Positions 15,269 to 24,714 of a stretch of DNA of 64,000 nt are shown piece by piece; position 1 is the stretch's first letter; every line of letters begins with the position of its first letter. Below the pieces are notes generated by a model that was not told the DNA's origin, did no database searches, and saw nothing but the letters and a program-made list of their open reading frames with translations. Origin of the DNA: Anaerolineales bacterium. Its GTDB lineage: Bacteria; Chloroflexota; Anaerolineae; 4572-78; J111. The stretch lies in the NCBI GenBank assembly GCA_020634935.1, contig JACKAT010000017.1:1-64000 (forward strand). Direction: 5' to 3'. The translations under genes and the position numbers were made by a program.

Positions 15269-17734
15269 TCAATTAAAGATAATGGGCAGATAAACCTTCG
15301 TTTCAGCAGGAGAACCAGGAATCTGGAACTTAACGTTATCGATCCAGGCCGTTGACCCGTCGAACAACTCAACCGGCGTGGAAAATTTGAAGGTAAGGGT
15401 GGTCACCTCGCCTAAAAACGATCCCGGCAGGGGAATTACGTGACGAATGAAATCGGTATCCTCATTCCCCTCGGCCAGGGTATAGGAGGCGATGGTTTGA
15501 TCGCCGAGCTGAACGATCAAGGTGTCAGGAGAACCGGAGGGGCCATCCTGGCGGCGCAGGTCGAACTGGAGGGCCGTGGCATCGGTTGGGATATAAAACC
15601 GGTTGTGGGTGTGAAAGGTATTACTCCAATCGAGAACCAGGTAAGCATTATTATTTGATCGGTCAAAATGACCCTCTCCCCCGCCGCCGTGGTCGGTCCA
15701 ACCGGGTTGGGGGCAAGTATTTTCGGTGATATTGCAGAGCAGCGGGCCGGGGTTGTAACGGAGCGTGTTATAATGCTCAAAATCACCATTGGCAATTTCC
15801 GAGGGAAGCCAATCCGCGTTCCAGCGGCCGTCGAGAATTTGCTGGTCAGTCAAACCCAATTCGTCTAACCCCGGCAAATTGGGCAGTCCGGTAATAATAT
15901 CGACGATTTGGGCGTTACTAAATTTATGGTCCTGATCGGTGTAAAAATTAGGCAACAGGCGGGGGGAAGTCTGTTCGACGCGGCTAAAAGCATAGCCGGT
16001 TTCGGCAAAATTGGGCGCGGTCACGGGCGACAGACAATCGACCGGGTTGCTGCCATTGACCGTAGCCCGGTAGAAGCAGCGCCAGACATAACCGTGGTCG
16101 CCCGATACATCGGTGATGGGATAGTCACCCGGATTGGGTAGTTCATTCAACAAATGGCGGCTGTAGGCGCCGGGGATGGGACGACCATTGGGCGCAGAGA
16201 AGAGAATACCAGTGCGGCCGCGAGTTTGGTAGTAAACGTCGGCAAAGGTGACGTTGTTCCATACGGACGCGCCGTAGCCGGCGGGCTGGCCCAAATCAAA
16301 CAGCCGCTGCGCCCCGTCAAATATAAAGCCTTCATCAAAGTCGTGAGGGTCGAGGTAGGTGACGTGATCGACCGTGATGTTGTAGCGGGCCAGCCGTTCG
16401 ATCAGTTCGCTGGTGACGGCCGTGCCAAAGCTGTGGCCAATGAAATGAAGCGGCGGATTATTAGCCGCCGCCGGGTCGATCAGATTGATGTCGATCAACA
16501 GGCTGAATAAGGCATCACCGGCCGCTTCGCCCCAACCGGTTGAGGCCTCGTTTGACTCGGCGGCCCAGTCGAACAGCAGCACCACCTCGGTCAGCCCTTT
16601 TTGGCCCGCCGACGGCGCGTTACAATCGTTGGTACACGTGTCGAAAAAATCATTCCCGTTGCCATCGACATCGTAATCAATATACCACCCGCCGGCCTGG
16701 TTGTGAATGTCAACCGCTAAGGCCGCCATACTGTCGCCGTCGCCGTCGCTCAACTGGCGGCCGTGCGTAACGACGGTCACCCCGCTGATGGTTTTACCCG
16801 CCAGCTTATCGCCAATGTCGTCAATGGTAAAAGCGGCAATCGAAATTAGATCAAAGGCCCGGACGCGGTAGCGACCCGTAGCCGGTTCCCAATCCAAAAG
16901 ATGATTGCTGCCCAGGCTCATCAGTTGGTGTCCCATGCCAATATCGTCCCACTGGCCCTCGGCGACCGGCTGGCCAACCAGCGGATTGCCGCTGCCGGTC
17001 ACCATAGGATCGTAGCGCCACAGCCGGTAGCGTCCCGTGGCCGGTTCCCAATCCAAAATGCGGCGGTAGCCCAGATAAACCAACTCGTGGCCGGTGCGAA
17101 TATCGGGCCAGGTCCCTTCAACCACTAACGTACCGGGAAATGGGGTACCCGGTTCGGCCTGGGCCGGATCATACTGCCAAAGCTGGTATTGGCCCGTGGC
17201 CGGCTCCCAATCCAAGACCCGATTGTATCCCACATAGATTAAACGACGCTCGGTAGCCGTGGGGCGCAGCGTGCCCGCTTCGCTGGTTTGGAGCGACAGC
17301 AATTCGCTGGGCCGGGCCGGATCCAGGTCAAACCGCTGAATCTGATACTGCCCGGTGCGTCTGGCCCAATTTAAAATAAGCGAGTCGCCCAGAAAAGTTA
17401 AAGCCTGATCGGAGCCAGCGTCCGCCAGCGATCCGGTGGCGAGTTCCTGGTTGGGAAAGGGGTCGCCGGGGCCGGTAAAAGCGGGATCGAAGCGCCAGAG
17501 GCGATACTGGCCGGAGCTGACATCCCGGCTCAGGATGCGGTTCAGGCCAAGGTAAGTCAACTCGGTCGTCGGGTTAAGTTCGACCCAGGTCCCTTCTTTA
17601 ATGGTCCTGCCGGGAAAAGCCGGGGCTCCGGTTTGGGCTAAAACAGGGGGAGAAAGATAGAACAGCAGCCAGGCCAGTAAAAGGGGCAAGATGTAATCAT
17701 AACGTCTTAGCGTAAAGCAGCGTTTTATAATCAT
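15269..17734 (-). CDS. Secreted lipase/esterase-like protein with N-terminal repeat domain
   Basis: About 821 residues from the ATG at 17734, chosen because AGGAGAG lies 5 nt upstream. Signal peptide: basic start, then YILPLLLAWLLFYLSPPVLA. Residues ~30-300 hold about five repeats of ~60 residues with the pattern YLGYRRILDWEPATGRYRLW, probably a beta-propeller-like domain. Residues ~310-560 form an alpha/beta hydrolase with nucleophile motif HFIGHSFGTA (GxSxG). The C-terminal ~170 residues look like a jelly-roll module (AWIDNVKFQ end). Expected to be exported; the substrate is unknown. It lies between palindromic repeats and the MOSC gene and appears monocistronic. Confidence 0.75.
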   Translation of the reverse strand: MIIKRCFTLRRYDYILPLLLAWLLFYLSPPVLAQTGAPAFPGRTIKEGTWVELNPTTELTYLGLNRILSRDVSSGQYRLWRFDPAFTGPGDPFPNQELATGSLADAGSDQALTFLGDSLILNWARRTGQYQIQRFDLDPARPSELLSLQTSEAGTLRPTATERRLIYVGYNRVLDWEPATGQYQLWQYDPAQAEPGTPFPGTLVVEGTWPDIRTGHELVYLGYRRILDWEPATGRYRLWRYDPMVTGSGNPLVGQPVAEGQWDDIGMGHQLMSLGSNHLLDWEPATGRYRVRAFDLISIAAFTIDDIGDKLAGKTISGVTVVTHGRQLSDGDGDSMAALAVDIHNQAGGWYIDYDVDGNGNDFFDTCTNDCNAPSAGQKGLTEVVLLFDWAAESNEASTGWGEAAGDALFSLLIDINLIDPAAANNPPLHFIGHSFGTAVTSELIERLARYNITVDHVTYLDPHDFDEGFIFDGAQRLFDLGQPAGYGASVWNNVTFADVYYQTRGRTGILFSAPNGRPIPGAYSRHLLNELPNPGDYPITDVSGDHGYVWRCFYRATVNGSNPVDCLSPVTAPNFAETGYAFSRVEQTSPRLLPNFYTDQDHKFSNAQIVDIITGLPNLPGLDELGLTDQQILDGRWNADWLPSEIANGDFEHYNTLRYNPGPLLCNITENTCPQPGWTDHGGGGEGHFDRSNNNAYLVLDWSNTFHTHNRFYIPTDATALQFDLRRQDGPSGSPDTLIVQLGDQTIASYTLAEGNEDTDFIRHVIPLPGSFLGEVTTLTFKFSTPVELFDGSTAWIDNVKFQIPGSPAETKVYLPIIFN

Positions 17735-17955
17735 TCCGTCTCTCCTAAATTTGGGGAGTCGCCCTCTTAAATCTTGGCAGCTTATCTTAAGCAAAATCGG
17801 CTACGAATGGCCCGAAGCGACGCCAATCTTTTAGCTTCATTCGTGATAATTCAGGTTAGTTCGTGGCTAAGATTTCTAATGACAGGCTACAGAGCTGAGG
17901 GTGACGACTCAAACATTATCGGTGGGGATAAAGCTAGTTGCTGATAGTTGATCGC

Positions 17956-18513
17956 TTAAATCTTTTTAACCACATCGCCTAGCCGAATAGTACCGGGTTG
18001 GACCACCTTAGCATTGATGCCGCGCAGATGCAGTTCCCGGCCCACGGCTGAATTGACAAACTTCATGGCATCCGCGCCAAATCGCTCGACAAACTTCTGG
18101 CAGCCGGTGTGGGGCTCCGCCGTCACTTCGATGATCGCCTCACCCATAGCCAGGCGGGTGCCGGGCGGCAGATTGTCGGCGCTCAAATCGAGATCGACAA
18201 AAAGTTGATCGCCGGCCAGCGGCCAACGATCTTTGTCCTGAGCCAGCAAGGCAATGACGCGAGAATTCATGACATTAAGCTGCATGTCCGGGTGGGGCGA
18301 GCCGTCCGCCGTGCGCGAGCTGCTGCGTTGGCTCCAGCTATCGCCAACCAACCCTACAGCCAGGTCTAGCTCGCCTTCCGCCAGCACTTCTCGTTCGTTG
18401 GTTTGAGGCCGGCGCACAATCAGATTCAAGACACCTTCGTTTGGCGGCGACTGGCGAATGTGCTCTAAACCGGCCTCAAGTTCCGGCTTGGTTAGATGTC
18501 TAATGGCTATCAT
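17956..18513 (-). CDS. MOSC-domain protein
   Basis: 185 residues. The MOSC beta-barrel core spans ~60-180, with the conserved cysteine in EPHTGCQKFVERFG (family knowledge: this Cys binds sulfur or molybdenum cofactor). Other family marks are LNVMNSRVIALLA and GDQLFVDLDLS. Stand-alone MOSC proteins of this size are thought to handle molybdenum cofactor sulfur or reduce N-hydroxylated substrates; which applies here cannot be told. AGGAGAG upstream of the ATG supports the start. Confidence 0.85.
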   Translation of the reverse strand: MIAIRHLTKPELEAGLEHIRQSPPNEGVLNLIVRRPQTNEREVLAEGELDLAVGLVGDSWSQRSSSRTADGSPHPDMQLNVMNSRVIALLAQDKDRWPLAGDQLFVDLDLSADNLPPGTRLAMGEAIIEVTAEPHTGCQKFVERFGADAMKFVNSAVGRELHLRGINAKVVQPGTIRLGDVVKKI

Positions 18514-18617
18514 GGGGGCTCTCCTTTTTTTGATTAGGCTAGAGTGACAATGGGGCAGGGTGATGCAGCCAGTATACCATAAAAAGGCGGATCACGTCGA
18601 GCGAAATCTATGTCCTT

Positions 18618-19655
18618 TTATAATCCTTCCCGCACCAACGCGCTAAGCCAGGTGACCAGGGCCTCGATGTCATCAAGGTGCGCCGTCTCGAAGGGTGTGT
18701 GGGTGTAGCGGGTGGCAAAGGCGACCAGCGCGGTGGGCATGTCGGCCTGCATAAAGGCCGCGCCGTCGCTGCCAAAGGAGCCGAAGACCGCGTGTTGCAG
18801 GGGGATGTTGGCCTTGGCGGCGATCTGCTCCAGCCGGGTGGTCAAGGTGTGATCGTAGTGAACCAGCGAGTCTTTATGAATCAAAACCGGCCCGGCCCCC
18901 AGCCGCAGCGGCATATCTCGTTCGGCGATGCCGGGAATGTCGCCGGCCATGCCAATCTCAACCACGATGGCGGCGTCGAACGCCTCTCGCGCCGCCAAAG
19001 CCTGAGCGCCGATTATGCCGACTTCTTCTTGCACGGTGCAGGCCAGGGTCAAGTTGCAGGCCAGGTCAGCGGGCGATAGGCGGTTCAGCAGTTCGGTCAG
19101 GATGGCCAGGCAGACCCGATCGTCGAGCGCCTTGCCGACTACGTGGCGGCCAAACTGCTCGGTGGTGGCGTCCCAGATAATGCGGGTGCCGGGGGTAACG
19201 CCTCGGCTTAAGAGTTCGTCGCGGGACAGGCCGGTATCAACCCAAAAATCATTCCAGGTTAGCTCGTGCGGCTCGGGGAGGGCAATCGAGGGCAGGTGGC
19301 CGGTGGCGGCGGCGATGACGCCCGGCAGTTCACCGGAGCGGGCCAGCACCCGCACCCGCTGGCCGATGGTGAAGGCGTTGCGGAAGCTGGTGGTCCGCTG
19401 CCAGCCCTGGCCATTGGCTAACCACAGAAAGCCGCCGGGATCGATGGCTCGCACCAGGTAGCACAATTCATCGGCGTGAGCGGCCATCAGGATTTTGGGG
19501 CCTTGCCCGCCGACCCGCGCCAACACATTGCCGATACGGGTCCGCTCGGTGGCCACGCCCGCCTCTTGCCATAATCGTTCGACGGTGTCGAGTACGAGGC
19601 TTTCTTGCCCGACCGGGCCGGTTAGTTCTGTTAATGTTTTGATGAGATTGAACAT
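18618..19655 (-). CDS. M42-family metallopeptidase (glutamyl aminopeptidase / FrvX-like)
   Basis: 345 residues, typical length. Metal ligands and catalytic residues of M42 are visible: H60-x-D62 (AAHADELCY), ALDDRVCLA (~176), the catalytic Glu pair QEEVG (~210), and late FGSDGAAF and YTHTPFE motifs. M42 enzymes are cytoplasmic di-metal aminopeptidases forming large tetrahedral complexes; exact specificity is unclear. AAAGAGGATACC precedes the ATG. A long palindrome array lies just upstream. Confidence 0.9.
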   Translation of the reverse strand: MFNLIKTLTELTGPVGQESLVLDTVERLWQEAGVATERTRIGNVLARVGGQGPKILMAAHADELCYLVRAIDPGGFLWLANGQGWQRTTSFRNAFTIGQRVRVLARSGELPGVIAAATGHLPSIALPEPHELTWNDFWVDTGLSRDELLSRGVTPGTRIIWDATTEQFGRHVVGKALDDRVCLAILTELLNRLSPADLACNLTLACTVQEEVGIIGAQALAAREAFDAAIVVEIGMAGDIPGIAERDMPLRLGAGPVLIHKDSLVHYDHTLTTRLEQIAAKANIPLQHAVFGSFGSDGAAFMQADMPTALVAFATRYTHTPFETAHLDDIEALVTWLSALVREGL

Positions 19656-19690
19656 AGGTATCCTCTTTGGGTCGTTGGGTAATTCGGAGC

Positions 19691-20035
19691 ATCAAAGCTG
19701 GCTTTGATCGTGATTGACAAAGCCAGCTTTGTCGCTCCGTTATAGATATAGACTTGAAGCGTCAAAGTTTACTTTGACCTTACCGTAATTGACAAAGCCA
19801 GCTTTGTCGCTCCATTATAGATATGACTTGGAGCGTCAAAGTTTACTTTGACCTACCGTAAATGACAAAGCCAGCTTTGTCGCTCCGTTATAGATATGAC
19901 TTGGAGCGTCAAAGTTTACTTTGACCTTACCGTAATTGACAAAGCCAGCTTTGTCGCTCCGTTATAGATATGACTTGGAGCGTCAAAGTTTACTTTGACC
20001 TACCGTAAATGACAAAGCCAGCTTTGTCGCTCCAT
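19691..20035. repeat. Higher-order tandem array of paired hairpins (73-75 bp units)
   Basis: GACAAAGCCAGCTTTGTC occurs at 19716, 19791, 19864, 19938 and 20011, alternating with GTCAAAGTTTACTTTGAC. Joining segments alternate between CCTTACCGTAATT and CCTACCGTAAAT, so the array is a repeated dimer of ~147 bp. It lies between the M42 gene and the alcohol dehydrogenase gene. Confidence 0.9.
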
Positions 20036-20044
20036 TATGGATTC

Positions 20045-20080
20045 AAAAATGGCGTAACGACCGTTTCGTCGTTACGCCAT
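20045..20080 (-). terminator. Intrinsic terminator after the alcohol dehydrogenase gene
   Basis: A 13-bp perfect stem ATGGCGTAACGAC / GTCGTTACGCCAT with a 6-nt loop. On the minus strand it is followed by TTTTTG, about 40 bp past the stop of the dehydrogenase. Confidence 0.75.
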
Positions 20081-20120
20081 TCATCTTTAAAGACCTTACG
20101 ATAAGTGTAAGTCTATGGCC

Positions 20121-21215
20121 TTAGCTGTCAAACACAATCACCGAGCGCAGCGTTTCGCCCCGTTTCATCGCGTCGAAGGCAGCCTCGGTTTCTTCCAAAC
20201 TGATGGTCCGGCTGACCAGGCCATCGAGATCGAGTTTGCCTTGCTGGTACCAGTCGGCCAAAATGGGGAAGTCGCGAGCCGGGATGCAGTTGCCGTACCA
20301 GGATACGGTTAAGCTGCCGCCCAGGTCGAAAAACTGTTGCAGTTCCAAATTAAGCTGGGGGCCGGGACCGGGGACGCCGATTAAAACGCAGGTGCCGGCC
20401 AGATCGCGGCAGAAAAGCGCCTGCTCCAGTGTTTTAGATAGCCCAACCGCCTCGAACGAATAGTTGACGCCGTGGCCGCCGGTCAATCGCTTGATCTCGG
20501 CTACCGGATCAACTTCGCTGGCATTGACGGTGTGGGTCGCGCCAAATTCTTTGGCCCAGGCCAGCTTTTGCGGATCGAGATCGACGGCGATAATGGTGGT
20601 CGCTCCGGCAATTTTCGCGCCCTGAATGACGCTGTCGCCCACGCCGCCGCAGCCAAAAACAGCAACGCTGGTACCCTGCTGGACGTTGGCCGAGTAGAGC
20701 GCCGCGCCGACGCCGGTCACCACCCCGCAGCCGATTAGCGATATCGCGGCGGCGGACAGTTCACCATTGTATTTGACGCACTGCACCTCATGGACCAGGG
20801 TGTGCGTACAGAAGGTGCCGATGCCCAGCGCCGGATTCAGCCGTTCGCCGTCTTTACCCCACATTTTGTTTTGAGCGTTGAGGCTGGAGGCGCAGTAGTT
20901 GGGCTGGCCTTTCAAGCAGAAGCGGCACTCGCCGCAAGGGGCGCGCCAGTTGAGCATCACGTGATCGCCCACTTTGACCCGGGTTACGGCTGAACCCACC
21001 TCCTGCACCACCCCGGCCCCCTCGTGGCCGAGCAGGAAGGGAAAGCCATCGGTGCCGTAAGTGCCGGTTTTCAAACCCAAATCGGTGTGGCACACGCCCG
21101 AAGCCAGAATGCGGACAACCACATCCCGCGGCCCCGGATCATCGAGCGTGAATTCTTCGATTTCAACCGGAGCATCGGGAATTCGGGCTACTGCGCCACG
21201 TGCTTTTATCGTCAT
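20121..21215 (-). CDS. Zinc-dependent alcohol/formaldehyde dehydrogenase (class III / mycothiol type)
   Basis: 364 residues. Catalytic zinc ligands C42-H43 (GVCHTDLG) and H64-E65 (GHEGAG). Structural zinc cysteines C94, C97, C100 and C108 (CGECRFCLKGQPNYC). NAD-binding motif GCGGVGDS. The sequence style (GTYGTDGFPFLLGHEGAGVV) matches the mycothiol- or NDMA-dependent formaldehyde dehydrogenase branch of class III enzymes. It would oxidise a primary alcohol or a thiol adduct of formaldehyde with NAD. Substrate inferred only; C1 genes a few kb away make an aldehyde-detoxifying role plausible. Confidence 0.88.
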   Translation of the reverse strand: MTIKARGAVARIPDAPVEIEEFTLDDPGPRDVVVRILASGVCHTDLGLKTGTYGTDGFPFLLGHEGAGVVQEVGSAVTRVKVGDHVMLNWRAPCGECRFCLKGQPNYCASSLNAQNKMWGKDGERLNPALGIGTFCTHTLVHEVQCVKYNGELSAAAISLIGCGVVTGVGAALYSANVQQGTSVAVFGCGGVGDSVIQGAKIAGATTIIAVDLDPQKLAWAKEFGATHTVNASEVDPVAEIKRLTGGHGVNYSFEAVGLSKTLEQALFCRDLAGTCVLIGVPGPGPQLNLELQQFFDLGGSLTVSWYGNCIPARDFPILADWYQQGKLDLDGLVSRTISLEETEAAFDAMKRGETLRSVIVFDS

Positions 21216-21300
21216 AGATATTCCTCCGTAGTAAATGATAACTTATGGGATTTTTATATTTGGGGAAAAACTGCTCCCTTAAAGGGGGTCATGATAAAGA

Positions 21301-22539
21301 TTACCGGCGTCGCCCTCCACTCAACGAGCGCCAACGGTCGGCTAAACTGCGCGACTGCTCGCGCTTGCGAAGCAGGGATTCCGGCGAAGGTCTGGCCCAA
21401 GAGGGGGCCGGCACATCATAGTCGAAATCAGGCAAGGTTTTACGCTCGATTTTGTAGCCCAACAGGTACTCAATCCGATAGATCATGGCTTCGTCATCCG
21501 GCGTAACCAGGGTGATGGCGTCACCCTCGGCCTCGGCGCGGGCGGTGCGGCCGATGCGGTGGACATAATTTTCCGGATTATCCGGGACATCGTAGTTGAT
21601 GACGTGGGAGATGCCTTCGACATCCAGCCCGCGAGCGGCGATGTTAGTCGCCACCAAGACCTGATGCTTGCCGGCCCGAAACCCTTCGAGCGCGGAGATA
21701 CGCTGTCGCTGCTGAAAATCGCCGTGAATACAAGCCACGGAAATCTTAGCTTCGATCAGCTTGCGGGTGACGATATCGGCTTCCTGTTTGGTCGCGGTGA
21801 AGACCAGCATACTATGGACATCCATTTGTTCCAATAACGCCAGCAGCAGTTCGGTTTTGAGGTGTTTGGGGACGGGATAAAGCGTTTGCCGGATCGTCTC
21901 CGGGGGGGTAGCGATATCGATTTCAATCATCTCAGGGTTCTGTTGGAATTGGCGGGTTAAATTCAACACCTGGGGGGACATTGTCGCGGAAAAAAGCATC
22001 GTCTGGCGCTGGCGGGGCATGCTGCTGACAATTTGTTTGATATCAGGTAGAAAGCCCATATCCAGCATGCGGTCGGCCTCATCCAGAATGAGGATCTGTA
22101 AATCCTTGAAGTTGACATTCCGGCGGCGCATGTGGTCTTGCAGCCGGCCGGGGGTGGCGATAATAATATCGGCGCCCCGATGCAGCTTATCGATTTGAGG
22201 CCGCATTTTAGCGCCGCCGTAAATCGAGACGATTCGTACAGAAGTGCTGCCCGCTAATTTTCTGGCTTCACCGGCCACTTGAATGACCAGTTCACGTGTG
22301 GGAGCGAGCACGACAGCGCGAGGGTTTTTTATTTTGCGTTGATCAGACAGCAGTTGATGCAAGGTCGGTAGTAAAAAAGCCGCTGTTTTGCCGGTTCCGG
22401 TCTGGGCACAGCCAATAATATCGCGTCCGGCTAAGGCCGGAGGAATCGCCTGGGCCTGAATGGGTGTGGCTTCTTCAAAGCCCATTTTTTCAACAGCCTT
22501 AAGCAAGGCTGGGTTTAGATTTAATTGTGAGAACTGCAT
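21301..22539 (-). CDS. rhlE: DEAD-box RNA helicase, RhlE type
   Basis: 412 residues. Q motif (GFEEATPIQAQAIP), Walker A AQTGTGKT (~45), PTREL, ATPGR, DEAD (LILDEADRMLD, ~150), SAT (FSATMS), and helicase C motifs ATNIAARGLD and HRIGRTARAE are all present. The tail is short and basic (SGGRRR), as in RhlE. It would unwind RNA duplexes in ribosome assembly or mRNA decay. ATG with AAGGAG upstream. It is divergent from no gene, and the nearest upstream gene ends with its own terminator. Confidence 0.93.
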   Translation of the reverse strand: MQFSQLNLNPALLKAVEKMGFEEATPIQAQAIPPALAGRDIIGCAQTGTGKTAAFLLPTLHQLLSDQRKIKNPRAVVLAPTRELVIQVAGEARKLAGSTSVRIVSIYGGAKMRPQIDKLHRGADIIIATPGRLQDHMRRRNVNFKDLQILILDEADRMLDMGFLPDIKQIVSSMPRQRQTMLFSATMSPQVLNLTRQFQQNPEMIEIDIATPPETIRQTLYPVPKHLKTELLLALLEQMDVHSMLVFTATKQEADIVTRKLIEAKISVACIHGDFQQRQRISALEGFRAGKHQVLVATNIAARGLDVEGISHVINYDVPDNPENYVHRIGRTARAEAEGDAITLVTPDDEAMIYRIEYLLGYKIERKTLPDFDYDVPAPSWARPSPESLLRKREQSRSLADRWRSLSGGRRR

Positions 22540-22625
22540 AAAACTCCTTATACTGAATTATTCAAGTTGGATCAAGATCAAGTAATTTGTAAAAGCTTCT
22601 GAAACGTGAAGGCTTCTGAAGCTTA

Positions 22626-22664
22626 AAAAATACCGCTCCAATCACTTTAATCGGAGCGGTATTT
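22626..22664 (-). terminator. Intrinsic terminator after the UPF0173 hydrolase gene
   Basis: 12-bp stem AAATACCGCTCC / GGAGCGGTATTT (22628-22639 / 22653-22664). Read on the minus strand it ends in TTTTTT. It ends the C1 cluster transcript. Confidence 0.75.
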
Positions 22665-22723
22665 AATGCTTAACCGATTATGTACACCGGTCATTGTACC
22701 ATTTAAGCAGCTTGATTTCAAGC

Positions 22724-23407
22724 CTAGACGTCGATCGACGCGCCGGGCGCTAGCGCGTGAACCTTGGTATCGGTTTCAGCCTCGACGCGTTTGGCCCAGG
22801 CATCCGCATCTTGGACAATGGGCGGCCAGGTGTTGTAATGGCAAGGAACCGCCACTTTTGGCTTAACCATCTTCACGGCTTCCAGCGCGTCATCCGGCCC
22901 CATTGTAAAATTATCACCGATGGGGACCACAAATAGATCGACCCCGCCCCGGCCGTACAGTTCCATTTCCAGGAACAGGGCGGTATCGCAAGCAAAATAG
23001 AGCCGCTTGCCTTCGGCGGTAATCAGCAAGCCCGCCGGGTTGCCGCCGTAACTGCCGTCGGGCAGGCCGGAGCCGTGGTGGGCAATGGTTAGCTTCAAAT
23101 GGCCAAACTCGTGAGTAAAGCCGCCGCCGAGGTGCTGGGGATGGACATTTTCGATGCCTTGTTTTTGCAGCCAACCGACAATTTCAAAGTTAGAAATAAC
23201 CTTGGCCCCGGTGCGTTTCGCCATAGCGACCAAATCTTCGACATGGTCAAAGTGACCGTGAGAGACGATAATAAAGTCGGGGTTGACCGAGTCGGCCGAT
23301 ATCTGAGTCATGGGGTTACTGGTAAAGAAAGGATCGATCACAATTGTCTTGCCGCCGATTTCCAGGATATAGGTCGCATGCCCTACAAATGTATATTTGA
23401 TTGCCAT
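22724..23407 (-). CDS. UPF0173 metal-dependent hydrolase (metallo-beta-lactamase fold)
   Basis: 227 residues, typical of the UPF0173/YtkL family. Metal-binding HGHFDH at 50-55, later ligands AHHGS, ACDTAL and PCHYNT are in family order. The substrate of this family is not established. GGAGGAACAAC precedes the ATG. It is the last gene before the terminator at 22626 and may be co-transcribed with the methyltransferase, but no functional tie is known. Confidence 0.9.
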   Translation of the reverse strand: MAIKYTFVGHATYILEIGGKTIVIDPFFTSNPMTQISADSVNPDFIIVSHGHFDHVEDLVAMAKRTGAKVISNFEIVGWLQKQGIENVHPQHLGGGFTHEFGHLKLTIAHHGSGLPDGSYGGNPAGLLITAEGKRLYFACDTALFLEMELYGRGGVDLFVVPIGDNFTMGPDDALEAVKMVKPKVAVPCHYNTWPPIVQDADAWAKRVEAETDTKVHALAPGASIDV

Positions 23408-23534
23408 TGTTGTTCCTCCTCTTCGACAATCGACTAAAAACTTCTTTGTTGTTAGAGCCGTAGTATACCGATAAAGCCGACCCTTGCCAATTCTTAGACC
23501 TATGAGGTTTTTGAAACCTCATAGATCTTGGTCC

Positions 23535-24437
23535 CTATTCTCGCCGACGCTCGCGCCGACGCCGCCGGCGATCATCACCGCCTTCGTTGCCCGGTGTTTC
23601 GGCGCGATTGACTTGAATCCAGGTCAAACAGTTCTCGTCGTGGCCCATCATCACATCAGCGACCATAATCGACTGCTTGATCTCATGCTCGATGGGATTG
23701 GTGATAGCCGAGGTCAGCCCATTGGCAATCATCATGGCCAAGAAGTTGCCGTTGAGCGGCCCGCGATTGGGCAATCCAAACGAGACGTTGCTGGCGCCGC
23801 AGCAGCTATTGACCCCTAACTCTTCACGCAGGCGGCGCAAAATGGCAAAGACCTGCTGGCCGGCATAGCGCATCGCACCGATGGGCATCACCAGCGGATC
23901 GATGATCACATCTTCCTTGGGGATGCCATAATCCATCGCCCGCTCGACAATTTTCTTGGCGACGGCAAAACGAACATTAGGGTCTTCAGAGATGCCTGTT
24001 TCATCATTCGAAATACCAATGACCGCCGCGCCGTATTTTTTGACTAGCGGCAGCACCACTTCCAAGCGTTCCTCCTCGCCGGTGACCGAGTTGAGCAAGG
24101 CTTTGCCCTGATAAGCGGCCAGCCCGCTTTCCAGCGCGGCCACAATCGAAGAGTCGATCGACAGGGGGACATCGGTGATGCTCTGCACCAGTTTGATGGT
24201 TTCGGCCAAAATGGCCGGTTCGTCGGCCAGCGGAATCCCGGCGTTGACATCGAGCATATGGGCTCCGGCTTCCACCTGGGCGTGAGCGTCTTTGATGACG
24301 CGCTCGTAGTTACCGGCGGCCATTTCAGCCGCCAACAACTTGCGCCCGGTGGGATTGATCCGTTCACCAATGATGGTAAAAGGCCGCTCCGGCCCAATGA
24401 TGACCGTTTTCGTTTTTGAACTAATGACAGTTTCCAA
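23535..24437 (-). CDS. AcsE-like methyltetrahydrofolate:corrinoid methyltransferase
   Basis: 300 residues with the pterin-binding TIM barrel of the AcsE/MetH family: FTIIGERINPTGR (21-33), HMLDVNAGIP (61-70), LSIDSSI, IIDPLVMPIG and GASNVSFGLPNRG. It would move the methyl group of CH3-tetrahydrofolate to a corrinoid protein, the last step of the methyl branch of the Wood-Ljungdahl route or a related C1 route. The C-terminus carries an odd Arg-rich tail (DDRRRRRRERRRE), also seen in the neighbouring RACo. No acsC/D corrinoid protein or CODH/ACS gene is in the window. A perfect palindrome lies just upstream of its AAGGAGG site. Confidence 0.88.
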   Translation of the reverse strand: METVISSKTKTVIIGPERPFTIIGERINPTGRKLLAAEMAAGNYERVIKDAHAQVEAGAHMLDVNAGIPLADEPAILAETIKLVQSITDVPLSIDSSIVAALESGLAAYQGKALLNSVTGEEERLEVVLPLVKKYGAAVIGISNDETGISEDPNVRFAVAKKIVERAMDYGIPKEDVIIDPLVMPIGAMRYAGQQVFAILRRLREELGVNSCCGASNVSFGLPNRGPLNGNFLAMMIANGLTSAITNPIEHEIKQSIMVADVMMGHDENCLTWIQVNRAETPGNEGGDDRRRRRRERRRE

Positions 24438-24463
24438 GATAAACCTCCTTTGAAAATGGATTT

Positions 24464-24489
24464 GTAGGACAAACTTAAGTTTGTCCTAC
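24464..24489. repeat. Perfect 26-bp palindrome
   Basis: GTAGGACAAACTT followed directly by its exact complement, ~26 bp upstream of the methyltransferase start. Word pattern resembles the other GACAAA hairpins in the window. It could be a 3' end structure of metF or an operator. Confidence 0.75.
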
Positions 24490-24544
24490 GGAATTTTCAT
24501 TCTCGCTGTCGTCCTGTTAAGGACTGTTCGACTCCTTTGAAAAT

Positions 24545-24610
24545 ACCCCTCTCCCCCAACCCCTCTCCTTGAGGGAGAGGGTAATCGCGTCAGCGACGGG
24601 GTGAGGGTGC
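24545..24610. repeat. CCCCTCTCCC / GGGAGAGGG dispersed repeat
   Basis: CCCCTCTCC...CTTGAGGGAGAGGG followed by CGACGGGGTGAGGG. This resembles a dispersed intergenic repeat found in many bacterial genomes (recall). It lies in the metF-methyltransferase gap, with a GACAAAGC hairpin (24685-24702) just after metF. Confidence 0.6.
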
Positions 24611-24684
24611 AATACGTTTTCATTGTCGTTGCGGCAGCGCAGCTTCTGTCGCACTCTTGTGCAAATAGGGTTTACCGGACAAAT

Positions 24685-24702
24685 GACAAAGCCAGCTTTG
24701 TC
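24685..24702. repeat. Single GACAAAGCC hairpin
   Basis: GACAAAGCCAGCTTTGTC, then CGCTCC, just beyond the metF stop. It is a solitary half unit of the 19691-20035 family. Confidence 0.8.
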
Positions 24703-24714
24703 GCTCCGGTAATA

